A stretch of DNA of 64,000 bases from Pelobates cultripes (taxonomy: Eukaryota; Chordata; Amphibia; Anura; Pelobatidae). Position numbers and translations under genes: made by a program. The stretch spans positions 291,685,514 through 291,749,513 of the forward strand of contig OW240916.1 of NCBI GenBank assembly GCA_933207985.1, in the 5' to 3' direction. Positions 35,543 to 45,182 of this stretch are shown in pieces; the stretch's first letter is position 1; each line of letters opens with the position of its first letter. The notes below the pieces were generated by a model, which had not been told where the DNA came from, made no database searches, and saw only the letters and a program-made list of their open reading frames with translations.

Positions 35543-35876
35543 TTTTTGTGTGAGGGGCAAATAAGGCCGTAGGGGAAATAAGTCGGTTGAGGTGTGCCGG
35601 AACCGACGTTGTGGTAGGCCTGTAATAAAAGAGGGCCCACCCATGAGGTGTAATGAAAGTAGAGATAGAGGGAGTGGAGGGTGGGGACATGTGAGTCGCT
35701 AAAAACGTAAGGGACGGAGAAAGGTGAGTATGGGGGTTTAAATAGGTACCATGCCCCTCCCAAACTGCAGGCCAAGCCTTAACATTTGTGTGAGGGGCAA
35801 ATAAGGCCGTAGGGGAAATAAGTCGGTTGAGGTGTGCCGGAACCGACGTTGTGGTAGGCCTGTAATAAAAGAGGGC
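35543..35876. repeat. 95-bp segment duplicated at 238-bp spacing
   Basis: 35543-35637 and 35781-35876 are essentially identical (GTGTGAGGGGCAAATAAGGC through AATAAAAGAGGGC). The intervening part encodes nothing recognisable. The duplication produces a 160-codon minus frame that repeats internally. Confidence 0.85.
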
Positions 35877-36194
35877 AAAAATTGGGAACCTGCCTGAAAC
35901 GAAAAACAATCAACAAAACCGGTTTGCCTAGCTGTATGGTAAATGCCTAACGGGGAAATAGTAGCCCAGCACTTGAACCGGTGCTCTTAATTGTACCAGA
36001 GGAAGTAAGGTATATCAAACGTGTTGGCCCCCCACCCCCAGACTAAATGTGGGGGTAGACAGGGTAATCAGTAGGCTGCATGAATGGTGAGATTTCGTAA
36101 GACAATGCTGCAAGAAGGATGTGGTGGCTGTGGGAAAGTTTGTGGGACCCAAGAAACTGTGGAAGCAAGAATAGTGGCTCATCAACTAGACACA

Positions 36195-36365
36195 AGGTGA
36201 AAGTGACTAGTGCCCATCAAATACAGCCTTCCTCACATTTGTGTTTAAACGGTTGATCCAAAAGAAGGCGAAAAAACCCAGTTTGAAGCGCTGCCAATTT
36301 GCAACAAGCTGGGAAAAAATTCCTTCTTGACCTCATAATGGCAGTCAGATTATCTTTGGATCAAG
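36195..36365 (-). repeat. CR1-like LINE 3' tail, inverted
   Basis: Minus-strand match to the tail seen at 14560-14750: GGTTGATCCAAAAGAAGGC, GCAACAAGCTGGGAAAAAA and ATGGCAGTCAGATTATCTTT. Confidence 0.65.
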
Positions 36366-36599
36366 CAGATATAGCCCTACATGTAAAAGTTGGTGCTTGG
36401 TCCATAAAGGACAGGCAACCAATAGGTCTGATAGAGATTGAAAAAATTGGAAGCAGATGGGGAAACCGTAAGATGTAAAAATTGTTCCGGGTACCGGAAA
36501 TGTCTTGTGTAAGGTACTAAACTGGTATGCGGACATGGAAACTGCGTATGAAAAGTAAACCCGTGCAGCATGTGAAGTTGTAATCCGGATAGGTAGAGT

Positions 36600-38340
36600 T
36601 GATGTAAGTTAGAGGTGGCAAAAGGCAAAAAAAAAAACCGCAGACAACAAAATCAAAAGAGACAGAAACAGAAAGGCCCTCAAGGAGAAGAAGGCCCTAA
36701 CACGTACAGCAAGCGCCAGTAGAGCCAGACGCGAAAGATGACGACCACGAGCTAACAAGGCAGGCAGTCCACGAGCGGAAAACGCGAAAACGCAGGGAAC
36801 AGCAGCAGCTACGGGAGAAGCCGCGGGCAGAGCCATGCGGAAGGCGTAGAGGAGGCCCAGGAGAGATCGTATGAAAAAAGATGCAGGAAGACCGGCTCGG
36901 AACCAGCCAGAGCGGCAGACGCCAGGTACCCAAGTTGCCATCCGAAACCACTCCATAGACAACAGTAGCGGAGAAGAACGAGATCGGGGCCCCCTCCAGG
37001 AACAGCGCAACCCGTGGAGGGTGGACAGACGCTGAGAGTTCGGCCGTCCGAAAGGCTGCAGGGGAGAGAGAAAAGGTGGACTTGCGAGAACCGCAGCGAA
37101 GCAAGGAAGAGACCAGGACACGAAAAGAAGGTAGGAGTAGCCAAAACTCCACAGCGCGAAAAGACAAAAACAGAGCATAAGCGACCCAATGTGTGTGTGT
37201 GAGTGGGTGAGCGTGCGCATTGTGTGTGTGTGCACGCGAGTGCGTGTGCTGGCATACTAGCTAATGCCAAAAGGCGAAGCAATTAAAAACTAGGTTTGGT
37301 GACAGGTGAGGCCCTGCTAGATGCCAAGTGGCGTGAGAGGCTCTATCTATGCGTTGGCGCGAGGGGATAATGTGGCCACTGAAACGATGTGGCAGGGTGT
37401 TGGCCTCTCGGTGACAGTTAAACATAAGATAGAATGGGAGTGACAGGTGAGGCCCTCTCTATGCCACATGCAAGGCGACTAACTATGATTTGGCCCGAGG
37501 GGCGCAGTGCCTACGGGTATGAGGATGGGTGTCAGCCTCGCGGGACCACTAACCTAAGGCAAAGAAGCCAGGGGGGGGGAATTACCAACTAGTGGACACC
37601 TAGGACCCTGACAGCCAGCCACAGTAACTAAGAGGGGGAAAAAGGTAGCGTAAGAGAGGACGGAATTGGTGAATGCGTATGGAAAATGTGAGGTGAATGA
37701 GGAAGTACCGCAGGGCCGACCGTAACTGAGGTGCAGAGAAAGCACGACAGAGACCAGGTGGTCCAGCCGCATGGAGCATGACCGGCAATAGGTAATAGAA
37801 ATAAGAGTTGACGCAAAGCCCACGGGACCCAGTGCGAGCATGTGCGAGTTCGAGCGTCTGCGCGTGCATGTGTGTGTGTGTGTGTGCGCTGGCATACTAG
37901 CTAAAGCCAACAGGCGAAACAATTAAGACTAGGTTCGATGACAGGTGAGGCCCTGCTAGATGCCAAGCGGCGTGAGAGGCTCTAACTATGAGTTGGCGCG
38001 AGGGGACAACGTGGCCACTGAACGTTGTGGCAGGGTGTTGGCCTCTCGGTGACAGGTAAACATAAGATAGAATGGGAGTGACAGGTGAGGCCCTCTCTAT
38101 GCGACAATGCGAGGCGACTAACTATGATTTGGCCCGAGGGCGTAGTACCTCCGTGTATGAGGATGGGTGTTGGCCTCGCGGGACCACTAATCTAAGGCGA
38201 AGAAGCCAGAGGGAATTACAACTAGTGGACACCTACGACCCTAACAGCCAGCCACAGCTAACTCAGGATGTACTGCGGTACGAGAAAAAAGCAAATATGA
38301 AAGTGCTGTAAGCAAATATGAAAGTGTCAAATCTGGTTGT
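36600..38340. repeat. Unidentified GC-rich repeat with 641-bp tandem duplication
   Basis: 37248-37630 and 37889-38262 align over most of their length, both starting GCTGGCATACTAGCTAA and ending in AACTAGTGGACACCTA plus CAGCCAGCCACAG. Each copy contains two internal sub-repeats of roughly 130 bp starting GACAGGTGAGGCCCT, and each is preceded by a GT-rich tract. Overlapping minus frames at 36609-37282 and 37554-37922 lack domains. Possibly satellite-like or retroelement non-coding DNA. Confidence 0.6.
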
Positions 38341-39381
38341 GGTTGATTAGTGAAAATCCCCCCCGTAGACCCTAACGATTATCAAGCCGGAAATCACGAG
38401 TAGGAAAATTCTGAGATCGTGGAAATCAAAGCGATATCGCGTAACAGGTAAAGCACTCCATGTGTCTCTTCCTCCTTACTTCCAAGGGATTGCATGTGTA
38501 TTCCCGTCCCGAGAATTATGCATTGGAAAAAACAAATGAAACATCATTGTAAAAAAAAAATATATATATAATTTAGATTTTAGTGCATAGACAAGGGTGC
38601 ACAGGCAGAAGAAAAGACATTAGTTAAAAGTAGACTGCAGAGGATGGAATAAGTGAAATCTGGTCCCATGCATAACTGTACCTGGGACTCTGACAGGAGT
38701 TTTAGCAGCCAGCTATTCATGCTTTGTTTAGTTTCAGACTATGATGGCAAACACTCATCATGGTGTCTGTGATGAAACTATGCAAGAATGTGTATGTTCA
38801 GAAAACACATGAGGGTGTTCAGTCTACCACCTATTTGTGGTTTTATTACAGTGGAGATAAGAAAAACTGAAGATGATTGAACTTGACAGCTAAGCTTCCC
38901 CTTTCTGTTTTCTTGCAAGGTGAGTCCCTTGCCTTCTCATGTAACCAGATCTGCCTCTTTCAGCGATCAGCATGAAACTGCTTCATGGTTTCTCACGCAA
39001 ATCACATACTTTATGTAATGAAGGTGTGTGAGGAGTTTGACTGAGAAAACCTATACGTGAGCCGTGAACCAGCGCCACATGCAGCCTAACAGAAACTGTT
39101 TCTATGTACCTTTAACCATATAATGCCGGCGTTCGAATGCCAAACGCACGTGTGCTGCAAGCCGGAAACAGGCGAATGCAAAACAAGTGCAAGCGATCCG
39201 ACCAACAAGACGAACAGAAACAATAAAAACTCCCGAACGGGCAAACGACGGGAGGACACGAATAAAAAACGAAAAAAGAAAACCGCGAAAAGGATTAGAG
39301 GGGGGGAAGGGGAGATACCCAAACCGCGGTGCGACGGCAGGGTAAGTAAACTCACAGAGCAGAAAAAATTACAGGAGGGAC
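38341..39381. other. Unassigned; ends at assembly gap
   Basis: A Lys/Arg/Asn-rich plus frame begins at 39123 and runs into the Ns, so it cannot be judged. It resembles no domain I know. Otherwise no feature is seen. Confidence 0.35.
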
Positions 39382-39481
39382 NNNNNNNNNNNNNNNNNNN
39401 NNNNNNNNNNNNNNNNNNNNNNNNNNNNNNNNNNNNNNNNNNNNNNNNNNNNNNNNNNNNNNNNNNNNNNNNNNNNNNNNN
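39382..39481. other. Assembly gap, 100 Ns
   Basis: Exactly 100 N characters, the convention for a gap of unknown size. Open frames crossing it are meaningless. Confidence 1.
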
Positions 39482-39911
39482 AATTGTTTTGACTACTTAC
39501 ACTGAGGGGGTGCCAAGGCTTTCTAGGCACCATAAACAATACAGTGCCATGTAGTAGTTATGGTTCTTGGAGAGTTTCTTTAAGCTGCTGGTGGATGAAT
39601 GAGTGTAATTGTTTAGCGGCTTGTTTGCCCTCAGCAGATAACAGGGCAAGATGGCATTGTACAAGGAAGCAGGAGATTTAGCTTCACCCACAAATATGAG
39701 TCAGTTTCCATAGAAAGATAAAACCTCTGTGTATTCAGTGTCAGATAGCTGTATGACACCGAGATGTTTCTCTGATATTACTGATACTATCTCATGACTA
39801 CTCTGTAGACTGGATGCATTATTTAATTAACTTGCAACCCTGACATTTAACAATCCAGGATCTGCCCTTCTTTAGTGTGCTATAATACCATCGGGACATA
39901 ATGTCTTACAG

Positions 39912-40668
39912 CAAGCATGTCAAACTCAAGGGCTAACACGGGCCAAATAAACAAGGTTTAAGTTTATGCCGCAATTTATTTTTTACAAAAATAAAGAGTT
40001 CTTACTAGACCAACACAAACCAAAATTACTTGTATCATTCTCATACAAACACTATGTAATCCTGGGTACATATATATAATTTACTCAAAAGTTACTTACT
40101 ATGCCCACCAATCTAATACACAGCCTTCCGCAGCCCCACCTCCCCCCAATCTAATACATTGCCCCCTCTCCCTCCACTTTAATACACGGCCCCCACTCCC
40201 ACCACTCTAATTTAATACACTGCCCTCCCCCTCCCTTCCCCCAATTTAACTCACTGCCCCCTTCCCACCACTCTAATACACTGCCCCCACCTCCTTACCC
40301 TAATTTAATAAACTGCCCTTCCTCCCCTGACGTTAATACATTGCCCCCACTCCCCGCCCCCCAAATTTAATAAACTAAACTACAGGAAGATTCCTCCAAT
40401 TCCTTTTCCCCCTATCTTAAGCCGTCTTCCACTCCAGGCCCTACAGTATCTTCTTTGCTCAAGCAGGCCACACACTCCTCTGGCACTGCGAGCAGCAGGA
40501 AAGGGGGAGTGGTACAAGCAGCCAGCCACTCTGTGCACTGTAGCGCAGCTGCCAAATATGACTCCATACGATGGAGAAGCCCCAGGGCAGGCAGCCTACT
40601 AGGAATTATCCCCAAATGCCACTGGGCCACAAAGATACCCAGTGTGGGCCGCATGTTTGACACGCTAA
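39912..40668. mobile_element. hAT-type MITE with 8-bp target duplication TCTTACAG
   Basis: TCTTACAG flanks the element at 39904-39911 and 40669-40676. Ends are CAAGCATGTCAAACTC and GTTTGACACGCTAA, inverted repeats of hAT style. The interior has a CCCCACTCTAATACACTGCC repeat zone (40110-40370) and no transposase. Confidence 0.9.
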
Positions 40669-40919
40669 TCTTACAGTGTCGTTTTACATTACGCTTGGAC
40701 TCTCAATAGATAGATTATAGCTTTTTTTGTGTGTGACACCTTTTTATAGGACTCTTTTACAGGGTAGAGGCTCCAAAATTAAAACAAAACCCAAAAATCT
40801 ACAGATTCTTATTAGGAAAGTATTACAACCTGAATTCCACATTAAATTCCTCTCTTTTTTTTATTTTTGGGTACCGGTAACGTTCTCTCAGAATCTAGCA
40901 GATTGCTACATATTACAAT

Positions 40920-40955
40920 CAGTGGTGTATCCTGGTTTTGTGCTGCCCTGATTTT
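40920..40955 (-). repeat. hAT end fragment
   Basis: CAGTGGTGTATCCTGGTTTT is the reverse complement of the right terminus of the 33541-34509 element. Only about 30 bp match. Confidence 0.6.
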
Positions 40956-41178
40956 TGTGATCCTACACATGGAAACGATAGGTATATCCCCAGAATGAAA
41001 TATTATCAACATGAAAGGCTTCAGGGTCTTTGCATCATGACCTCTTCAGTAAGAGAAGGTGGTTATGGTGTTTATAGTGACCCTTTAACAATCACAGACA
41101 TTAGAGGAACATATTCTAGGGACTAATCAATGCGTGTAATGGTTGTTAACTATTTCTTGTATTAATATATATATACAC

Positions 41179-41429
41179 GATATATTGATGGAGAGCACTC
41201 AAAGTACTCAAAATGTATTTCAAATAGTGCTTTTTATTTAAGCATCAAATCTTTGGATACAGAGTGTCAACGTTTCAGTCCCACTGGTCTTTTTTCAAGA
41301 CCTGGACTCTTGAGAAAAGTCCAGTGGGACTGAAACGTCGACACTCTGTATCCAAAGATTTGATGCTTAAATAAAAAGCACTATTTGAAATACATTTTGA
41401 GTCCTTTGAGTGCTCTCCATCAATATATC
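41179..41429. repeat. 251-bp near-perfect palindrome
   Basis: Arms 41179-41293 and 41314-41429 are inverted repeats with only a few mismatches, separated by about 20 bp. Each arm runs from GATATATTGATGGAGAGCAC to CGTTTCAGTCCCACTGG. The GAAACGT motif near the centre resembles PLE-type ends, so the palindrome may be two such ends fused head to head. Confidence 0.85.
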
Positions 41430-42344
41430 ATACATATTTAAGCCGGGGATTGCACCAAGGCAACAAGACCAGGAACTGTGAGTGCGGGACAAACTGATTT
41501 GTATTTATATATATATATTTATTAGCCTACTCTTTCTCCACACAAATAAAACTTGGACAAGATTAATACTTGTAACACATACCGTGGGCTGATAACTAAG
41601 TGGCCAGCTTAGAGATGTGGCCATTTTTACAAATTGCTACACGTCCAAAGCATTCTCCGAGCTAAGAGTTGTCTCAGCTGGCTATGTGCTTGACAACTTT
41701 TTAAGTTACGTAATGTTGAGATGGTGCTTGGAGTGACTTTTAATCGATGGCCTATTTTACTTCTTGCCAGTGTAACACAATTTAACTCTTGATAGCTGGA
41801 CGCCTGCCTAATGCCTTGACATGCATTGCAGGGATACACAACGTGTTAAAGTTGTGTGGCTCTGTCTGCACATGACTGGTGTTAGCGTTAGCTATACATA
41901 AAGAAGTTAACAATATATTCTGCTGACATGGTCTGCTGAATGCCAATGGTTCTATGTAAAAGAAATCTAGGTGTTTGTTCAGCTGAGTGGCATCCTCTAA
42001 AACTCTGTTAGCTAATCATGTGACGTGGAGCTGCTTTCAATCATCAAATGAACAATAAACTGGGAATATGGGGTTGAGGGGACGGATGTAATGCACTCAT
42101 TAACGTCCAACATATTTGCATTGTATTTGGGAATACACGTAACAGAATTCATGAGTGCGCTGGTATTTTGACACTTACTCTAATAACATCGACTGAAGTG
42201 ATACACAAACAGAATTATTCACAAATGTGTGAATTGTGGGGAATTCATAGTGAATTTAGGCCGATCTAGCTGAACTGAAAACATAACTGAACTTGAAAAT
42301 TATTTGAATTCAGCAATTTCAAATTAAAGGAACACTATAGTGTC
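41430..42344. other. No recognised gene
   Basis: AT-rich. A MITE-like segment lies at 42195-42350, ending in AGGAACACTATAGTGTCAG. Confidence 0.4.
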
Positions 42345-43312
42345 AGTAGTACAAGCGTGATAAAGTGCAGACCTGCACAACATGTGGTCCAGCAAAGGAT
42401 TTCCGGTGGCCTGCGAGGAACTACTGTTGGGGTAGCTGCTGCGTTGCACTGGGGCCTGCACACGTATGATGCCCATCAGGTGGCCCATGCATTTAGGACT
42501 ATCTGGTGCGCATGTGTCAGCAGGGTCCTGTTTGGGTACTGTGGTGCTTTAACAGCACAACCGGGCCCCTTGCTTAACAACAGCATGGAAGGAGGTGAGT
42601 GCCGTGAGTCACTTCCTCCCAGAAACCGGAGCCGCGTGGGTGGGGGAGGAGGCTGTGAGGAAGGGGCCAGAATTGGTGAGACTGGAGAGAGCAGAGAGAA
42701 GAAGGCATGATAGGATGGGTTGCAGGCTGCAAGAGCCAGATCCTAACTTTCAACATCCTCAGCGTGCAGACTGGACACAAAGGAAGCCACCCTCCGGTAC
42801 CCAAAAGGTAGGAAACTGAAGGCTGGCTATAAAATTGTATAGTTTGACCTGCATGTGTGTGTCTGACAGTGTGTATGTATCTTTGTGTCTCAGTGTCTGT
42901 ATGTCTGTCAGTGTGTGTTGTGTATCTGTCAGTATGTGTACCTATGTGTCTGCCTCTGTGTGTATCTGTTTGTTTGTCTGTCAGTGTGTGTGTGTATGTC
43001 TGTCAGTGTGTGTGTATCTGTATGTTTGTCAGTGTGTGTGTGTATGTCTGTCAGTGTGTGTTTATCTCTGTCTGTCAGTGTGTGTGTATCTGTTTGTTTG
43101 TCTGTCAGTGTGTGTGTTTGTGTGTGTGTGTATGTCTGTCAGTGTGTGTTTATTTCTGTCTGTCTATTCTCCACCAGGGATTATTAAAAAAAAAAAAAAA
43201 CCACATTTCCCATAAAACAGTGTCTGCATTTGGGAGGGGGTGGCACAAGGGGGAACATGGCATGAAGTAGGGGGGACCGTGGCCCCCTCTGGGCCCACCC
43301 TTGTGACGCCAC
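42345..43312 (+). repeat. Composite hAT-like repeat with TGTG array
   Basis: The first part (42380-42830) shares GGTGGCCCATGC, CTTTAACAGC and CACTTCCTCCCAG blocks with the hAT at 57978. A TGTGTCTGTCAG array follows at 42856-43165. The right end GTGACGCCACTG (43301-43312) is a hAT-like terminus. The left end and target duplication are not identified. Confidence 0.5.
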
Positions 43313-43619
43313 TGTTTAAAGGTGCCCCTCTCCCTGGCGCCCTCCTCCCACGACACCGAAGTTATTAAATACCCCTTCAGTCACTTACCTGAATCCAGCG
43401 CCGATGTCCCATGTGTTGAGTCAGACTCCGCCCATGATCCTCTCTCGCCGATGTCAGCCGGCAGGGAGACCTAATATGTATGCGCAGCAATGGCCGTTTT
43501 AGACTACCAGGACGGGGGAAACTGGACGTCCCTCTAGTGGCTGTCTGGGAGAGGTGGGGTTAACCCTGGCAGGTAATTATTGCACTTTATTAAAATCTGC
43601 AATAATTACATGCTCAAAG

Positions 43620-43695
43620 TTAAGGGTGATGGGACACTGCACCCAGAATACTTCAATAAGCTGAAGTGGTCTGGGTGCCTGCAGTGCCCCTTTAA
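43620..43695 (+). repeat. TTAA-type MITE scrap
   Basis: GGGACACTGCACCCAGAATA, TGAAGTGGTCTGGGTGCC and CAGTGCCCCTTTAA. Both termini are brought close together, consistent with a very short derivative. Confidence 0.6.
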
Positions 43696-43696
43696 C

Positions 43697-44404
43697 TAAT
43701 AACCCCTCTATTTCCATTTTATACTTGGATTATTGTAACCCTCTCCTAATTGGTCTTCCCAAAAGCCATATTGCCCCACTACAGTCTGTAATAAATGCTG
43801 CCGCTAGACTGATTTTTCTCACCAGTCGGTCCTCTCTCCCCTGACCCTTTATCAGTCCTTACATTGGCTTCCTGTATGCTATAGGAGTCAATTCAAGGTA
43901 CTTATCCATACCTAAAAGCATTGAACAATTCTAGCCCCTCTTATATCTCTTCACAGATCCATAGGTATGCCCCTCCTCGTTCCCTCTGCTCTGCCCGTGA
44001 CCACCTCCTGACTGCTGTTCGCACCCGTACGGCCAACTCGCGCTTGCAGGACTTCTCATTTAAGAAGTGCCTTAAAAACCCATCTCTTTAGGAAAGCTTA
44101 AGGCCTCCCAGAGTAACCTCTACCTCACATACCTGTCTCTTGCTCTCTCTTAAAGGGCAGCACTCTACTCTCTCCTCCAGCTCTGATTCACTCCCACCTA
44201 ATTTGACTGCAATTTCCTGTCCTAATATGTTTTATACCCCACCTCCTATAGATTAAGCTTGTTTGAGCAGTGTCCTCTTCCACATATCGTTCCTGTAAGT
44301 TTTCTTGTAATTGTCCTATTTATAGTTAAATCCCCCCTCTCATAATATTGTAAAGCGCTACGATATCTGTTGGCGCTATATAAATGGCAATAATAATAAT
44401 AATA
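43697..44404 (+). pseudogene. L2-type LINE 3' end
   Basis: Translates to LDYCNPLLIGLPKSH, then LQSVINAAARLIFLTSRSSL, a stop, and later RSLCSARDHLLTAVRTRTAN, the classic C-terminal part of L2/CR1 LINE RT. The 3' end is TGTAAAGCGCTACGATATCT, then GGCGCTATATAAATGGC and an (AAT)n tail, typical of L2 3' ends in frogs. Degenerate, 5'-truncated. Confidence 0.8.
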
Positions 44405-44769
44405 CTGTATTTATTATTTCAGTACCAATAATATATATTTTTAACCTGTCATGGTTATGTATTACATTTATATATATATATATGTGTATATATATGTATA
44501 TAGTTTGTATATTGTATTTTTATTATATTGTATCCTATTGTAATAATGCAATGTTTTGTGGACCCAGGACATACTTAAATACTAGAGCAATCTCACTGTA
44601 TCCATCCTGGTAAAATATATTTTATAAATCAATCAATGTATAGGTAAACACTGGAGAGCATTGCTGCCACCTGCAGGCAGGACACGGTATTACAGCTCAG
44701 CACACTGTATGGGCTATTGAAAGGCTATGTGGGGGATTTCTACACAGAGCGTCCACCTCAAACGATTAC
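44405..44769. other. AT-rich spacer upstream of the hexosaminidase promoter
   Basis: TATATATA-rich (44455-44520). GCTGCCACCTGCAGGCAGG at 44662-44681 loosely resembles a CTCF site in reverse, but this is weak. Confidence 0.35.
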
Positions 44770-44777
44770 CGCAGTTA

Positions 44778-44787
44778 GTCACGTGAT
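44778..44787 (+). promoter_or_regulatory. CLEAR element (TFEB/TFE3 site)
   Basis: GTCACGTGAT matches the CLEAR consensus GTCACGTGAC at 9 of 10 positions, with an intact CACGTG core. It lies about 135 bp upstream of the ATG. Human HEXA and HEXB are known TFEB targets. Confidence 0.7.
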
Positions 44788-44857
44788 CCATGCTAGCCCC
44801 GGCCAGTTCCCTCCAATCAGAATCCGGCTGAGTGTGAGTTGTGGGCGTGGCCGGCAG

Positions 44858-44867
44858 GTCACATGAC
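44858..44867 (+). promoter_or_regulatory. CLEAR-like element, CACATG variant
   Basis: GTCACATGAC differs from the CLEAR consensus only in the central G to A. The 53-bp spacing to the ATG and the palindromic flanks GTCA/TGAC support it. An upstream ATG inside this box (44863) has a weak context and is not chosen as the start. Confidence 0.55.
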
Positions 44868-44919
44868 GGTGCTGTCTTGTGATCGCAGTCAGTCGGTTGG
44901 TAGCCGAGCACGCGGTGAC

Positions 44920-45182
44920 ATGGTGTGCGCTCCGGTGTCGGTCCTGTCCGTGCTGCTGTGCTGGTGCCTGGCGGTGCGGGGCGAGGGTCTCTGGGAGGCG
45001 GGGGAGGACCCGAGCGTGCTGAGAGCCGAGGAGTCCCCGTACGGCTCCCTGTGGCCGCTGCCCCGCTCGGTGCAGAGCTCTGCCGAGTGCCTCTTCCTGT
45101 CACCGGACAGCTTCAGCATTGTCCATGGCAGCGGCTCCACCGCGGGGCCCTCCTGTGTGCTGCTAGAGGATGCCTTCCGCAG
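44920..45182 (+). CDS. hexb: Hexosaminidase exon 1: signal peptide and N-terminal domain start
   Basis: The ATG at 44920 has a strong context (G at -3, G at +4). It is followed by a hydrophobic signal peptide ([19 protein letters not shown]), which fits ER import. [10 protein letters not shown] is the usual mature N-terminal motif. [13 protein letters not shown] supplies the Cys that pairs with the one in exon 2. The exon ends at phase 2 (AG then GTCAGT). An in-frame ATG at 44839 or 44863 would add a non-hydrophobic extension and is rejected. Confidence 0.93.

Larger units (their letters stand above)
44770..44919 (+). promoter_or_regulatory. Promoter region of the hexosaminidase gene
   Basis: A GC-rich, TATA-less region just upstream of the start codon. 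It contains a CLEAR/E-box (44778-44787), a CCAAT box (44813-44817), a GC box (GTGGGCGTGGCC, 44841-44852) and a second CLEAR-like box (44858-44867). This is the usual layout of lysosomal housekeeping promoters. The transcription start cannot be placed from sequence alone. Confidence 0.7.

Noticed and set aside
36609..37282. Overlapping 150-208-residue minus frames
   Set aside because: Three mutually overlapping frames without domains in repeat DNA; a GC-rich stretch with few stops explains them.
39123..39554. 143-codon plus frame
   Set aside because: Crosses the 100-N gap, so its length is meaningless.
44662..44681. CTCF-like motif GCTGCCACCTGCAGGCAGG
   Set aside because: Only a loose match to the reverse consensus and no supporting context.
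44839..44919. Upstream in-frame ATG codons for the hexosaminidase
   Set aside because: Weak contexts, overlap with promoter boxes, and they would place the hydrophobic signal peptide 19-27 residues in.
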